Positions 17,423 to 25,822 of a stretch of DNA of 64,000 nucleotides are shown piece after piece. Position 1 is the stretch's first letter. Every line of letters starts with the position of its first letter. The stretch is taken from NCBI RefSeq assembly GCF_000010305.1, contig NC_012489.1, positions 2,673,646 to 2,737,645 of the forward strand, in the 5' to 3' direction. Below the pieces are notes generated by a model. It saw nothing but the letters and a program-made list of their open reading frames with translations. It searched no databases and was not told the DNA's origin. This stretch comes from Gemmatimonas aurantiaca T-27. GTDB taxonomy: Bacteria; Gemmatimonadota; Gemmatimonadetes; Gemmatimonadales; Gemmatimonadaceae. A program made the translations under genes and the position numbers.

Positions 17423-17536
17423 CAGCGGGGGGAACACAGAGCACACAAAAACAAACAGATCAGCACAGATACAAAACTTCTTGGTTGTATCTGTGCCATC
17501 TCGCCTGTTTTTGTGTGCTCTGTGTTCCCCCCGCTG
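17423..17536. terminator. Long nested inverted repeat, bidirectional terminator
   Basis: Perfect 31-bp outer arms (17423-17453 and 17506-17536) enclose perfect 12-bp inner arms (GCACAGATACAA 17463-17474, TTGTATCTGTGC 17485-17496). A 9-T run follows directly on the plus strand. It separates the convergent NHL and PQQ genes. The arms contain AACACAGAGCACACA, similar in style to 'CTCTGTGTT' intergenic repeats seen in many bacteria. Confidence 0.8.
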
Positions 17537-17563
17537 TTTTTTTTTGTTATTCCCGATCTCTGC

Positions 17564-19753
17564 CTAGCGCTTGCGCGGCAACTTCAGCGCCACGAGGCTG
17601 GTGTTCTCCTCGGCGCCGGTCGCGAAGACGATGTACTGATCGCCCTTGTGCAGGAATGTCATCGGCACGGCCGTGGTCTTGGCCGGAATTTCCAGCGCGC
17701 CCACCTGCTTGCCGGTCTTCTTGTCGAGCGCGAAGAGTTTGGCCGGTTCACCTGGCAAGCCACCGCTGCGCCCTGTGCCGTAGATGACCAAAGTCTTGGT
17801 GGTGATGGCCTGTGCCTGCCCACGTCCCGGAAGGGGCGGGATGGTGACACCACTCCAGATCGGATCGCGGCTGGTCTGCTTGATGAAGCCCGCGTTTGGC
17901 ATCCACCAGGCCTTGTCACCGGACTTCATGTCGTACGCCGTGATGCCGCCGTACTCCTTCGGCTTCACGATGGAGATGCCGCCGATCATCGAGCCCGAGG
18001 CGCGTCCTGCAAAACCGACATTCTCCGGCCGCTTGTAGCCGGCCGGCGCAGGCAACGCACCAATCAGTCCACAGTTGGCAGCCGGTGAGCTGTAGGCAAA
18101 TTCCGAGCACGGATCGTTGGCCAAGGCGGTGGTGCTCAATCCGGTGATCGACGCGAGATACAACAGCCCCGTCTCCGGGTCCACCGTCGCACCACCATCG
18201 ATGTTCACGCCACCACTCGCACCCGGTGCATACCACGCGCAGCGGAAGCCGGTGCTGTCCTTGCCATCGTTGGCCGCCGGTGGGATGTAGTACGGTCCCA
18301 TACGGCACTTCCGGGCCAGTGCCAGCGCGGAGTCCTTGATGGCGGGCGTGTAGTCGATCAGATCGGCCTCCACCAACCCCTGCTGCGAATACGGCGCCGG
18401 CTTGGAGGGAATGGGCTGCGTCGGTGCCGACTTTTCACCCGGCACGCCGCTCTGCAGCACCGGCTTCTCCTCGATCGGCCAAATGGGTTCACCCGTGGCA
18501 CGATCAAACACATAGAGCCAACCCTGCTTCGTCGGCTGCGCCACCACCTTACGGGCACGACCGTCCACCGTGACATCCATGATGTTGGGTGCCATCGGCG
18601 CGTCGTAGTCCCAGATGTCATGGTGCACCATCTGGAAGTGCCACTTCCGCTTGCCCGTCTTCACGTCGAGAGCGACGAGGCTGTTGCCGAACAGATTGTC
18701 GCCCGGACGATGACCACCGTATTCGTCCATGAGCGGCATGCCCACCGGGATGTACACAAGACCAAGCTGCTCATCGGCTGCATACGGTGCCCACGCATCC
18801 ACCTTGCCCACGCCCTTCGTGCCCTGCTTGGAGCCGTTCTTCCAACTGTCGGCGCCATACTCACCCGGCTGCGGAATGAGATTGAACTTCCACAGCAAGC
18901 GGCCTGTCGGAATGTCGAACGCGCGCACCGTGCCGATCGGATTGCTCGCCTTGATCGGGTAATAACCGTGAATCGACGAGTTGCCGACGATCAGGACATT
19001 GCCCACCACCATCGCCGGAGAACTCGCCGCGATCTGGCTTTCGATGCCCACCGTGCCATCGGCGCCGATCTTCTTCACCGGGTCCCATGTTTCGCCCGGC
19101 TTGGCTTTGCGATACGGCGCCGCATCCGAGATGATCAGCGGCCCTGAGTCGTCAACGGCCAGCGGCACCATGGGGTAGCCCAGCCCTTCCATCAGATCGA
19201 CAACACCACTCTTGCCGAACGCGGCATCGGGCTTGCCCGTCTTCGCATCGAGCGACACGAGGTGATATCCCGGCGTCACGAGCAGCACCCGTTCACGGGT
19301 GCCATCGGTCCAGTATGACACGCCGCGCCCCGCAAACTGGCGCGGTGCCTTCTGCCACCGGATGCCTTCATCCAGGCGATACATCCACAACGTCTCGCCC
19401 GTGGACGGATCGAGCGCCGTGGCCACGCGGCGCGTGCTCGCCACCGTGAACAGGCGACCGTTGGCATACAACGGCGTGGTGCGGTAGTACTCGTCCTTGC
19501 CGAACGCACCCCCCTTCCACTCCCACGCCACCTGCAGGGAATCAAAGTTCTGAGCGGTGATCTGCTCGAGCGGCGAGTAGCGGGTGCTCCATTGATCAGC
19601 GCCCCAGTGCCGCCATTCGCCGTACGCATTGCCGCGCGCAATCGGCTTGCCCGGCTGCGCCGTCGACGTGCCCGCCTGCACGAGGAGAGCAGCTCCCACT
19701 GTTGCGGCAACCGTTGCCAGTGCCACGAGCTTCGCGGTCCCACGACGCGTCAT
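17564..19753 (-). CDS. PQQ-type quinoprotein dehydrogenase, periplasmic
   Basis: The 729-residue protein has a signal peptide and an eight-bladed quinoprotein propeller with tryptophan-docking motifs, for example ALDPSTGETLWMYRLDEG near the N-terminus and LDVKTGKRKWHFQ in the middle. It resembles glucose/alcohol-type PQQ-dependent dehydrogenases, which pass electrons to cytochrome c or quinone. The substrate is unknown. The ATG at 19753 has a GGGAG Shine-Dalgarno 5 nt away and begins 2 nt after the stop of the upstream HupE-cytochrome c gene. The two are surely co-expressed, and the cytochrome domain is a plausible electron acceptor. No PQQ synthesis genes are in the window. Confidence 0.88.
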   Translation of the reverse strand: MTRRGTAKLVALATVAATVGAALLVQAGTSTAQPGKPIARGNAYGEWRHWGADQWSTRYSPLEQITAQNFDSLQVAWEWKGGAFGKDEYYRTTPLYANGRLFTVASTRRVATALDPSTGETLWMYRLDEGIRWQKAPRQFAGRGVSYWTDGTRERVLLVTPGYHLVSLDAKTGKPDAAFGKSGVVDLMEGLGYPMVPLAVDDSGPLIISDAAPYRKAKPGETWDPVKKIGADGTVGIESQIAASSPAMVVGNVLIVGNSSIHGYYPIKASNPIGTVRAFDIPTGRLLWKFNLIPQPGEYGADSWKNGSKQGTKGVGKVDAWAPYAADEQLGLVYIPVGMPLMDEYGGHRPGDNLFGNSLVALDVKTGKRKWHFQMVHHDIWDYDAPMAPNIMDVTVDGRARKVVAQPTKQGWLYVFDRATGEPIWPIEEKPVLQSGVPGEKSAPTQPIPSKPAPYSQQGLVEADLIDYTPAIKDSALALARKCRMGPYYIPPAANDGKDSTGFRCAWYAPGASGGVNIDGGATVDPETGLLYLASITGLSTTALANDPCSEFAYSSPAANCGLIGALPAPAGYKRPENVGFAGRASGSMIGGISIVKPKEYGGITAYDMKSGDKAWWMPNAGFIKQTSRDPIWSGVTIPPLPGRGQAQAITTKTLVIYGTGRSGGLPGEPAKLFALDKKTGKQVGALEIPAKTTAVPMTFLHKGDQYIVFATGAEENTSLVALKLPRKR

Positions 19754-19755
19754 CG

Positions 19756-21600
19756 TCACTCCCTGTTGCGTTCAGTGTGTTCCCCACCGCGCGCAGTCGG
19801 CGCTTTCGCCGTATCCACGCGTACCGCCTTGAGCCATGCCGGTTCGGCCGACAACTCCGTCTTGCCTGCCGGCATGCCATTCAGCCGCAGGATGTACGCC
19901 GTCACCCACACATACTCGTCTTCCGTGAGCGTGCCCGGTGCGGTCTTCGGCATCAGTTGGCTCAGGTAGTCGTACAGATCGAACAGTGGCCGACCGAACC
20001 ACTTGAGTTCGAACGCGGTGCCCATATGCGACGCCGTCGTATGGCACCCCAGACACGAACTGGCAAAAACCTCCTTGCCCTTGGTCGCCTGCGCGGCGGT
20101 GTACACACCGGCCATGGTGGAGCGTGGCGCGGCCTGCGCCTGCACGTCCGAAGCACGACCTGACAACGCGGTGCCGAGGAGCAACAGCATGAGCAGCACC
20201 GGCATCTTCTGCACCGCCCCTTTGGGTTGCTGCAATCGTGACATCACTCCGGACAACGCCCACATCAAACCCACGAGCACGAGCAGGATCATCACCACAC
20301 GAATCACCACGAGCCAGAAGTCGATATCAAACGCCGGCCAGGCCAGCGTCATCCCTTGCAGCGCAGCGCTGCGATCACCCATCCAGTGCCAGGCTTCATG
20401 GGCGATCAAGGCCGACGCCACGATCACACCGGGACGTTCGGGGATCATTTTGGCAAAGACATAGTCGAGCACCGGCACGGCCACGAGCAACAACGCCACC
20501 TGCGCCAGCTCCACGCCCACATTGAACGCCGCCAGCGCCGTGAGCAGATGACCGCCGGCAAACTGCAGTTCTTCCTGCAGCACAGACGAAAACCCGAATC
20601 CGTGCACGAGGCCGAATACGAACGCCATCATCCATCGACGCTCGAGTTTGGCCCCCACGATGTTCTCGAGCGCCAGCACCACGATCGATGCGGCGATCAC
20701 CACTTCAACGAGCGGCGAAAACCATTGTGCGTCCGGCGCGTAGCCCAGCGCCGCGGCCGCCAGCGTCATGGAGTGCGCGAGCGTGAACGCCGTGATGATA
20801 CCGATCAATGGACGCACCCGTCGAAACGGCAGCACCAGGCACAACACGAACAGCACATGATCGATACCACCGAACATGTGCAGCGCGCCCTGCCCTACAA
20901 ACCGGGAGGCGGCATGCCACCACGACGGATCGAGCCGCACGTCTCCCGGATCGCCATCCCATGTGAAATAGCGTTTCACCCCATTCGGCAACACGAGACG
21001 CATCACGGTGGTGGTCTGTACGCCGAGATGCGCCCACTGCGGCTCCAGTACCAGATCCGTCACCGGCTTCGTGATCGGCACGTCGAGCAGCACGTCGAGT
21101 GAAAGCTGCAGGGGCGGAATGCGTACCGAATCGGCCAGCGCCTGCGTCTGCACAGCCGTCAGCGCGGTGCTCCAGTTGTCGAAGGCCCGGTCCGCCGGCA
21201 GCACAGCCCGCACGGCCACGATTTCGGGCGTGGGCAGTGCGGTGGATCCATCGCGCAGTCGAATCCCATCGGCGACCCAGAGCCGCGCGGCATCATGTAG
21301 AAAGGGCGCGAGGCGCACGACATCCACGGCCCCATCGCGCGGTCCATCCGTGCGCAACGGGAACTCCACGTCGCGCACGGCGTCCATGGGAATGCGCACC
21401 AGCAGACGCACGCGGTCCGGGAGCGGCGCCACATAGGCCCGCACCGCCACGTGTCTGGGGATTTCATGCGCCGAAGCCGTCGATCGTGGGAAGACACTCA
21501 CCACGAACGCAACGAGCAACGCGATTGTGATTCGGGAGGGAGACGACACGCGCAACTGCACGTTGCTGGACAGGTGGGGACGGGCGGGTAACTTCCGCAA
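19756..21600 (-). CDS. HupE/UreJ-type membrane protein fused to cytochrome c
   Basis: The 614-residue protein has three parts. A signal peptide and periplasmic beta-rich domain (about 1-230) come first. Next is a HupE/UreJ-2 membrane domain of about seven helices (about 235-470) with FGGIDHVLFVLCLVLPF, TLAHSMTLAAAALG and FGLVHGFGFSSVL. The C-terminus (about 490-614) is a class I cytochrome c with CLGCH (Cys516, Cys519, His520) and a probable Met ligand in QLMPKTAPG. A second signal-like stretch (KMPVLLMLLLLGTALSG) joins membrane and cytochrome parts. The TTG start at 21600 is supported by a strong GGAGG 7 nt upstream. The fused cytochrome likely serves the downstream PQQ dehydrogenase. Confidence 0.85.
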   Translation of the reverse strand: MRKLPARPHLSSNVQLRVSSPSRITIALLVAFVVSVFPRSTASAHEIPRHVAVRAYVAPLPDRVRLLVRIPMDAVRDVEFPLRTDGPRDGAVDVVRLAPFLHDAARLWVADGIRLRDGSTALPTPEIVAVRAVLPADRAFDNWSTALTAVQTQALADSVRIPPLQLSLDVLLDVPITKPVTDLVLEPQWAHLGVQTTTVMRLVLPNGVKRYFTWDGDPGDVRLDPSWWHAASRFVGQGALHMFGGIDHVLFVLCLVLPFRRVRPLIGIITAFTLAHSMTLAAAALGYAPDAQWFSPLVEVVIAASIVVLALENIVGAKLERRWMMAFVFGLVHGFGFSSVLQEELQFAGGHLLTALAAFNVGVELAQVALLLVAVPVLDYVFAKMIPERPGVIVASALIAHEAWHWMGDRSAALQGMTLAWPAFDIDFWLVVIRVVMILLVLVGLMWALSGVMSRLQQPKGAVQKMPVLLMLLLLGTALSGRASDVQAQAAPRSTMAGVYTAAQATKGKEVFASSCLGCHTTASHMGTAFELKWFGRPLFDLYDYLSQLMPKTAPGTLTEDEYVWVTAYILRLNGMPAGKTELSAEPAWLKAVRVDTAKAPTARGGEHTERNRE

Positions 21601-21656
21601 GAACTTACCTCCCCGCCCCGGAATTGAACACGGGGCCCCACCTCACGGAGCACCCG

Positions 21657-22829
21657 ATGCGGAAGGTCCGCCTCTCAGCGCGCTGGACCGCGCTGCTCGT
21701 GGCCCTCGCGGCGCTTGGCGGTCTGCACACCACGCTGCAGGCCGATAGTCGACAGACGGTACAAGCCCCACGATTCGAAGTCGACCCGCTGTGGCCGCGG
21801 CCCATGCCCAACCACTGGATCCTCGGCTCGGTGATCGGTGTGGGCGTGGACAGCCGCGATCATGTGTTCATCATCCACCGCGGCGATTCCACGCTCAACC
21901 AGCGTACGGAATCCACCGCCAAGGGCGCTGTGGATGAGTGCTGCTCGTCAGCGCCACCGATCGTGGAATTCGATCCGCAAGGCAACTTCGTGCGTGCCTG
22001 GGGCGGTCCTGGCGCGGGCTATGAATGGCCGTCGTCCAACCACGGCATCACGCTCGACGACAAGGACAACGTCTGGATCGGCGGCAATGGCGCCAACGAT
22101 TCACACATCCTCAAGTTCACCCGCGACGGCAAGTTCCTGGCGCAGATCGGCACGCCCGGCAAGGCGGCCAACAGCAACGACAGCACCCACTTCGGGCGCG
22201 TCGCCAAGATCTCGTTCGATACCAAGGCGGGCGAGGCGTTCGTATCGGACGGTTACGGCAACCGGCGTGTGGCCGTGCTCGATATGGGCACCGGAAAGCT
22301 CAAGCGGTACTGGGGGGCCTACGGCAACAAGCCCGATGACGCCCGGACGCCGCCGTACGATCCGTCAGCGCCGCTCATTCAGCAGTTCCGCAATCCGGTA
22401 CACTGCGCCGAGCCCACGTCTGATGGTTTGGTGTACGTGTGCGACCGGCCCAACGATCGCATCCAGGTGTTCCGCAAGGACGGCAGCTTCGTGAAAGAAG
22501 TGCGCGTGGCCCCCAACACCCGTGGCGATGGCTCGGTGTGGGACATCGCGTTTTCACGCGACGCGGCGCAGAAGTACCTCTATCTGGCCGACGGGAAAAA
22601 CGAGCGGGTGTATGTGATGGATCGGCAGTCGCTCGAGATCCTCACGTGGTTCGGCGACGGCGGCCGCCAGCCGGGCCAGTTCTTTGCCGTGCACAGCATT
22701 GCCACCGACTCGAAGGGCAACATCTACACAACCGAGACCTACGAAGGCAAGCGCCTTCAGAAGTTCAGCTACAAGGGCATTGGCGCGGTGAAGCGGGGCA
22801 GCCAGGGCCCCGTATGGCCCGCCCGTTGA
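21657..22829 (+). CDS. Exported NHL-repeat beta-propeller protein, second copy
   Basis: The 390-residue protein has a signal peptide (MRKVRLSARWTALLVALAAL) followed by NHL-like repeats: SSNHGITLDDKDNVWIGG, FGRVAKISFDTKAGEAFVSD, CDRPNDRIQVFRKDGSFVKE and SIATDSKGNIYTTETYEGK. It is related in layout to the protein at 16369-17412. It is transcribed divergently from the HupE-cytochrome c gene, with 56 bp between starts, so the two may share control. The start has GGAG at 21647-21650. Its role is unknown, and amidating-lyase-like or sensor functions are possible. Confidence 0.85.
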   Translation: MRKVRLSARWTALLVALAALGGLHTTLQADSRQTVQAPRFEVDPLWPRPMPNHWILGSVIGVGVDSRDHVFIIHRGDSTLNQRTESTAKGAVDECCSSAPPIVEFDPQGNFVRAWGGPGAGYEWPSSNHGITLDDKDNVWIGGNGANDSHILKFTRDGKFLAQIGTPGKAANSNDSTHFGRVAKISFDTKAGEAFVSDGYGNRRVAVLDMGTGKLKRYWGAYGNKPDDARTPPYDPSAPLIQQFRNPVHCAEPTSDGLVYVCDRPNDRIQVFRKDGSFVKEVRVAPNTRGDGSVWDIAFSRDAAQKYLYLADGKNERVYVMDRQSLEILTWFGDGGRQPGQFFAVHSIATDSKGNIYTTETYEGKRLQKFSYKGIGAVKRGSQGPVWPAR

Positions 22830-22846
22830 GTAGGCAGTAAGAGGTT

Positions 22847-23001
22847 GCAGGACAGCCTGTGAAATCGGCTGTCCTGCTCCCTTCGGCCTCTCCAACTGCT
22901 CCCTGTTTCCTCTAGAAACCAATGACGCCGTGGAACCAGGTCTCGGTTCCACGGCGTCATTGGTTTCTAGAGGGAGCAGTCGGCAGTTGGAGAGGCCGAA
23001 G
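22847..23001. repeat. Three-part inverted-repeat cluster at a convergent junction
   Basis: There are three elements. First is an 11-bp hairpin (22847-22857/22867-22877). Next are perfect 28-bp arms 22910-22937 and 22945-22972 with a 7-nt loop. These are enclosed by perfect 19-bp arms at 22881-22899 and 22983-23001. It lies between the convergent NHL and RidA genes and resembles the nested element at 17423-17536. There is no long T run, so a cruciform or terminator role is inferred. Confidence 0.8.
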
Positions 23002-23020
23002 ATCAATAGGACAGCGGGTA

Positions 23021-23476
23021 TTACGGAATCATGCCTTGGCACTCGATCTCGACCTTGGCGCTGGGCACGACCAGAGCCGCCACGACCACCGTGGAGCGAG
23101 CGGGCGGGTTGCTCGGGAAGAACTTCGTGTAGGCACCGTTCATGCCCTGAAAGTCCTTCACGTCGGTCAGGAAGACCGTGCACTTCACCGCGTTGGCCAG
23201 CGTCGTGCCGGCGGCCTTGAAGACCTTCTCGGTATTCTCGAGCGACCGGGTCGTCTGACCGGCAATCGTGGTATCATTCGGGGAGGTGCCCAACTGCCCC
23301 GACGCGAAGATCATGTTGCCAACGCGGATACCGGGGGAGAGCGTAGCACTCACACGCTGGCCCTCACCGACCACCACCTGACGCGCTGGGTTCGCCTGCG
23401 CGGTGAGGGTGGAGGCACCCACCAGCGACAGTGCGAGTGACATCAGGGTCAGGGTGGAACGTCGCGTGCGCAGCAT
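23021..23476 (-). CDS. Exported RidA/YjgF family protein
   Basis: The 151-residue protein is a RidA-fold enzyme (enamine/imine deaminase family). ASGQLG, the long central helix and the substrate-binding Arg in NPPARSTVVVAAL are present. Unusually, it has an N-terminal signal peptide (MLRTRRSTLTLMSLALSLVG, cleaved near TAQAN), so it should act outside the cytoplasm, unlike classical RidA. The ATG at 23476 has GGAGG with 6-nt spacing. It is divergent from the FmdB gene, with 54 bp between. Confidence 0.87.
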   Translation of the reverse strand: MLRTRRSTLTLMSLALSLVGASTLTAQANPARQVVVGEGQRVSATLSPGIRVGNMIFASGQLGTSPNDTTIAGQTTRSLENTEKVFKAAGTTLANAVKCTVFLTDVKDFQGMNGAYTKFFPSNPPARSTVVVAALVVPSAKVEIECQGMIP

Positions 23477-23530
23477 CACTATCCTCCGATTTCGATCCGG
23501 GATTCAGGTACTTCTACGGGAGACGTCAAT

Positions 23531-23776
23531 ATGCCCATGTTCGACTTCGTCTGCACCTCCTGCGAGCACACCTTTGATGCGCTCGTGCGTAATGACGTGT
23601 TACCCGCCTGCCCGGCCTGTGGTGCGGTCACGATCGAAAAGCTGCTGTCGGTGCCAGCGATCAAGACGTCCGGCACGCATGGCAAGGCGCTCGCCGCCGC
23701 CAAGCGCCGCGACAAGGCGCAGGGCGCCGAACGCATGCATGCACAGCACCAGTACGAGCTGAGTCACGACGACTGA
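23531..23776 (+). CDS. FmdB family zinc-ribbon protein
   Basis: This 81-residue protein has two CxxC knuckles (Cys8/Cys11 in CTSC and Cys27/Cys30 in CPAC) forming the FmdB-type zinc ribbon. A charged tail rich in Lys, Arg and His follows. Members are short putative regulatory or nucleic-acid-binding proteins of uncertain function. It has a GGGAG ribosome binding site and its own terminator. Confidence 0.88.
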   Translation: MPMFDFVCTSCEHTFDALVRNDVLPACPACGAVTIEKLLSVPAIKTSGTHGKALAAAKRRDKAQGAERMHAQHQYELSHDD

Positions 23777-23794
23777 AACAGCGGAGAAACGCAA

Positions 23795-23824
23795 ACGCCC
23801 GATGCATGCGCATCGGGCGTTTTT
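23795..23824. terminator. Rho-independent terminator
   Basis: A perfect 10-bp stem, ACGCCCGATG/CATCGGGCGT, is followed by TTTT on the plus strand after the FmdB gene. The palindrome can also stop the convergent ankyrin operon. Confidence 0.8.
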
Positions 23825-23848
23825 CGTATCACACTGCGCTGATCAGGA

Positions 23849-25822
23849 TCAGCAGGACTTGCACTTGTTGCTGTTCTTCGAGCCGAGCTTCACCAGCAGG
23901 TCCACGCTCTCGAGGAACGGTGTGATGCGCTGCACCGGGCCGTTGGCCATGTCGGCTGTGGTCTGACCGCGACGGCTGACCGCGGTGATATCGGTGCCCT
24001 TCGACACGAGGTACTGGATCAACTCGTTGTCGCCACGCGCAGCCGCGTGGTGCAGCGGATTGTAGCCGTTGAAGTCGCGCTGATTGGGATCCATCTTGAG
24101 CTCCTCGATCAGGTACTTCACCGACGACATCCAGGCTTCCGGTGCATGGCGATGCGCGTTGGCCGCAAACCCTTCGCCATAGCCCACGCCCGACGCCGCG
24201 TGCAGCGCGTACACACCAGGTCCGCCATCCGGGATCGGCGCCAGACCTGACGGATCCGCACCAGCGCCACCTTCTTCCGGTGAATCATCACCGGGCAGGC
24301 GACCCGTCGGCTTGATCGTCGGAATGTTCGGATCAGCACCATACTGCATGAGCAACTTCATGGCCGGCACGTCGAGGCCGTACGCGGCACGCCAGAAGGC
24401 CGTCGCGCCAACGGTGTTCACGCCGAGCAGATCGAAGTTGTACGACATGAACCACAGGTGCTTCTTAAGGCGCACGTTCGGATCGGCGCCCGCCTTGAGC
24501 ATGCTCTCCATCAGCTCGAGGTGCGACACCTTCTGCTGCAACTGCGCCGTGGGCTGCGGATACAGTGACTTCGGCGCCCACTGCGTGTTGATCACCGCGT
24601 ACAGCGGCGCGGCGCCGGCATCACTCTGCAGCTTCACATCGGCACCCTTCGACATCAGCATCTTGGCCATGTCGAAGCGTCCGTTGACGATGGCCATGAG
24701 CAGCGGGCTGGTATGATCGCCTTCGCTCACATGATTGATCTGCGCACCGGCGGCCAGCAGATGGGCCACCGCTTCATCATTGCCTTCGCGCACCGCGAAC
24801 AGGAGCGGCGTCAGACCACCCTTGTTGCCGATCAGATCACCGTACGACGGACCACGCTGCTGGAAGCCCGTGGCGGGGCGTGTAGCAGCCGAGTCACCTG
24901 CAGCGCGGGTACCGGCGGCCGGCGGTGTACCACGACCCACCGGCGCCGTGCCACTCGCCGCCGGTGCTGCCGGCGCGTTGGCCGCAACCTGAGCGCCACG
25001 AGCCGGCGCGGCAGGAGCCGGAGCCGGAGCCGCTGATACTGGAGCCGCCGCCGGCGCAGCGGGAGCTGCAGCGACGGGCGTGATGTTCGGCGTCACCGTG
25101 GTGGGCGCGAGCGGCGATTCTGCCGCCTTGAGCGCCGCCACGCGACGATTGCGAGCGGCCATCTCCGTACGAAGCTCGCGTTCCTGCTTCGGCACATCTT
25201 CGATCTTGGAAGCCGCTTCGATACCGGCGCCACGCTTGATCAGCATGTCGAGCGCGGCCACGCGGTTGTAGGCAGCCGCCCACATCAGTGGCGTCTGCCC
25301 CCAGGCCGCTTCCCGAACATCCACCACGGCGCCCTTGTCGAGCAGCGCCGCGACACTGGCGGAATCACCGTGACCGGCTGCGAAATGCAGCGCTGTGGCC
25401 CCACCGGACGTGGTCGAGGCGGTGGTGCTGGCACCGTTCTGCAGCAGCACCTTGATCACACTCGCCCGTCCACCACGCGCCGCCAGATGCAGCGGGGTGT
25501 AGTTGCCGTTGCGCGTGACCGCATCCACGCGGGCGCCCGCATACACGAGCATCTGCGCAGCGTTCAGATCACCACGCTGGGCCGCCCAGTGCAGCGCCGA
25601 CATGCCGTCGGGCTGCGAGGCGTTCACATCCATGCCCTGCTTGATCAACGCACGTACACGTGCGCTGTCGCCGCGCATGACGGCGTCGGCCACGGGGGCC
25701 TCGACCGGGTTCTCGCGAGCCGCTCCAAGAGTCAGCGTAGCGATGCAAGCCGCCGCGCCAACCGCAACCCGCGACGCGCGCCACAATGGCGCGCGCTGCG
25801 ACTGCTGAAGGGAATCAGGCAT
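23849..25822 (-). CDS. Ankyrin-repeat protein, exported
   Basis: The 657-residue protein starts with a signal peptide, followed by ankyrin repeats: five in the N-terminal block (about residues 45-205, for example GMSALHWAAQRGDLNAAQML and NYTPLHLAARGG). A Pro/Ala-rich linker (about 240-320) follows, then further repeats in the C-terminal half. It ends with a cysteine-rich KCKSC. The signal peptide indicates an envelope-located binding scaffold. The ATG at 25822 overlaps the last 8 nt of the DUF1552 gene, so it is translated with the two upstream genes. The ligand is unknown, and cysteines at the very end could bind metal or form a disulfide. Confidence 0.85.
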   Translation of the reverse strand: MPDSLQQSQRAPLWRASRVAVGAAACIATLTLGAARENPVEAPVADAVMRGDSARVRALIKQGMDVNASQPDGMSALHWAAQRGDLNAAQMLVYAGARVDAVTRNGNYTPLHLAARGGRASVIKVLLQNGASTTASTTSGGATALHFAAGHGDSASVAALLDKGAVVDVREAAWGQTPLMWAAAYNRVAALDMLIKRGAGIEAASKIEDVPKQERELRTEMAARNRRVAALKAAESPLAPTTVTPNITPVAAAPAAPAAAPVSAAPAPAPAAPARGAQVAANAPAAPAASGTAPVGRGTPPAAGTRAAGDSAATRPATGFQQRGPSYGDLIGNKGGLTPLLFAVREGNDEAVAHLLAAGAQINHVSEGDHTSPLLMAIVNGRFDMAKMLMSKGADVKLQSDAGAAPLYAVINTQWAPKSLYPQPTAQLQQKVSHLELMESMLKAGADPNVRLKKHLWFMSYNFDLLGVNTVGATAFWRAAYGLDVPAMKLLMQYGADPNIPTIKPTGRLPGDDSPEEGGAGADPSGLAPIPDGGPGVYALHAASGVGYGEGFAANAHRHAPEAWMSSVKYLIEELKMDPNQRDFNGYNPLHHAAARGDNELIQYLVSKGTDITAVSRRGQTTADMANGPVQRITPFLESVDLLVKLGSKNSNKCKSC

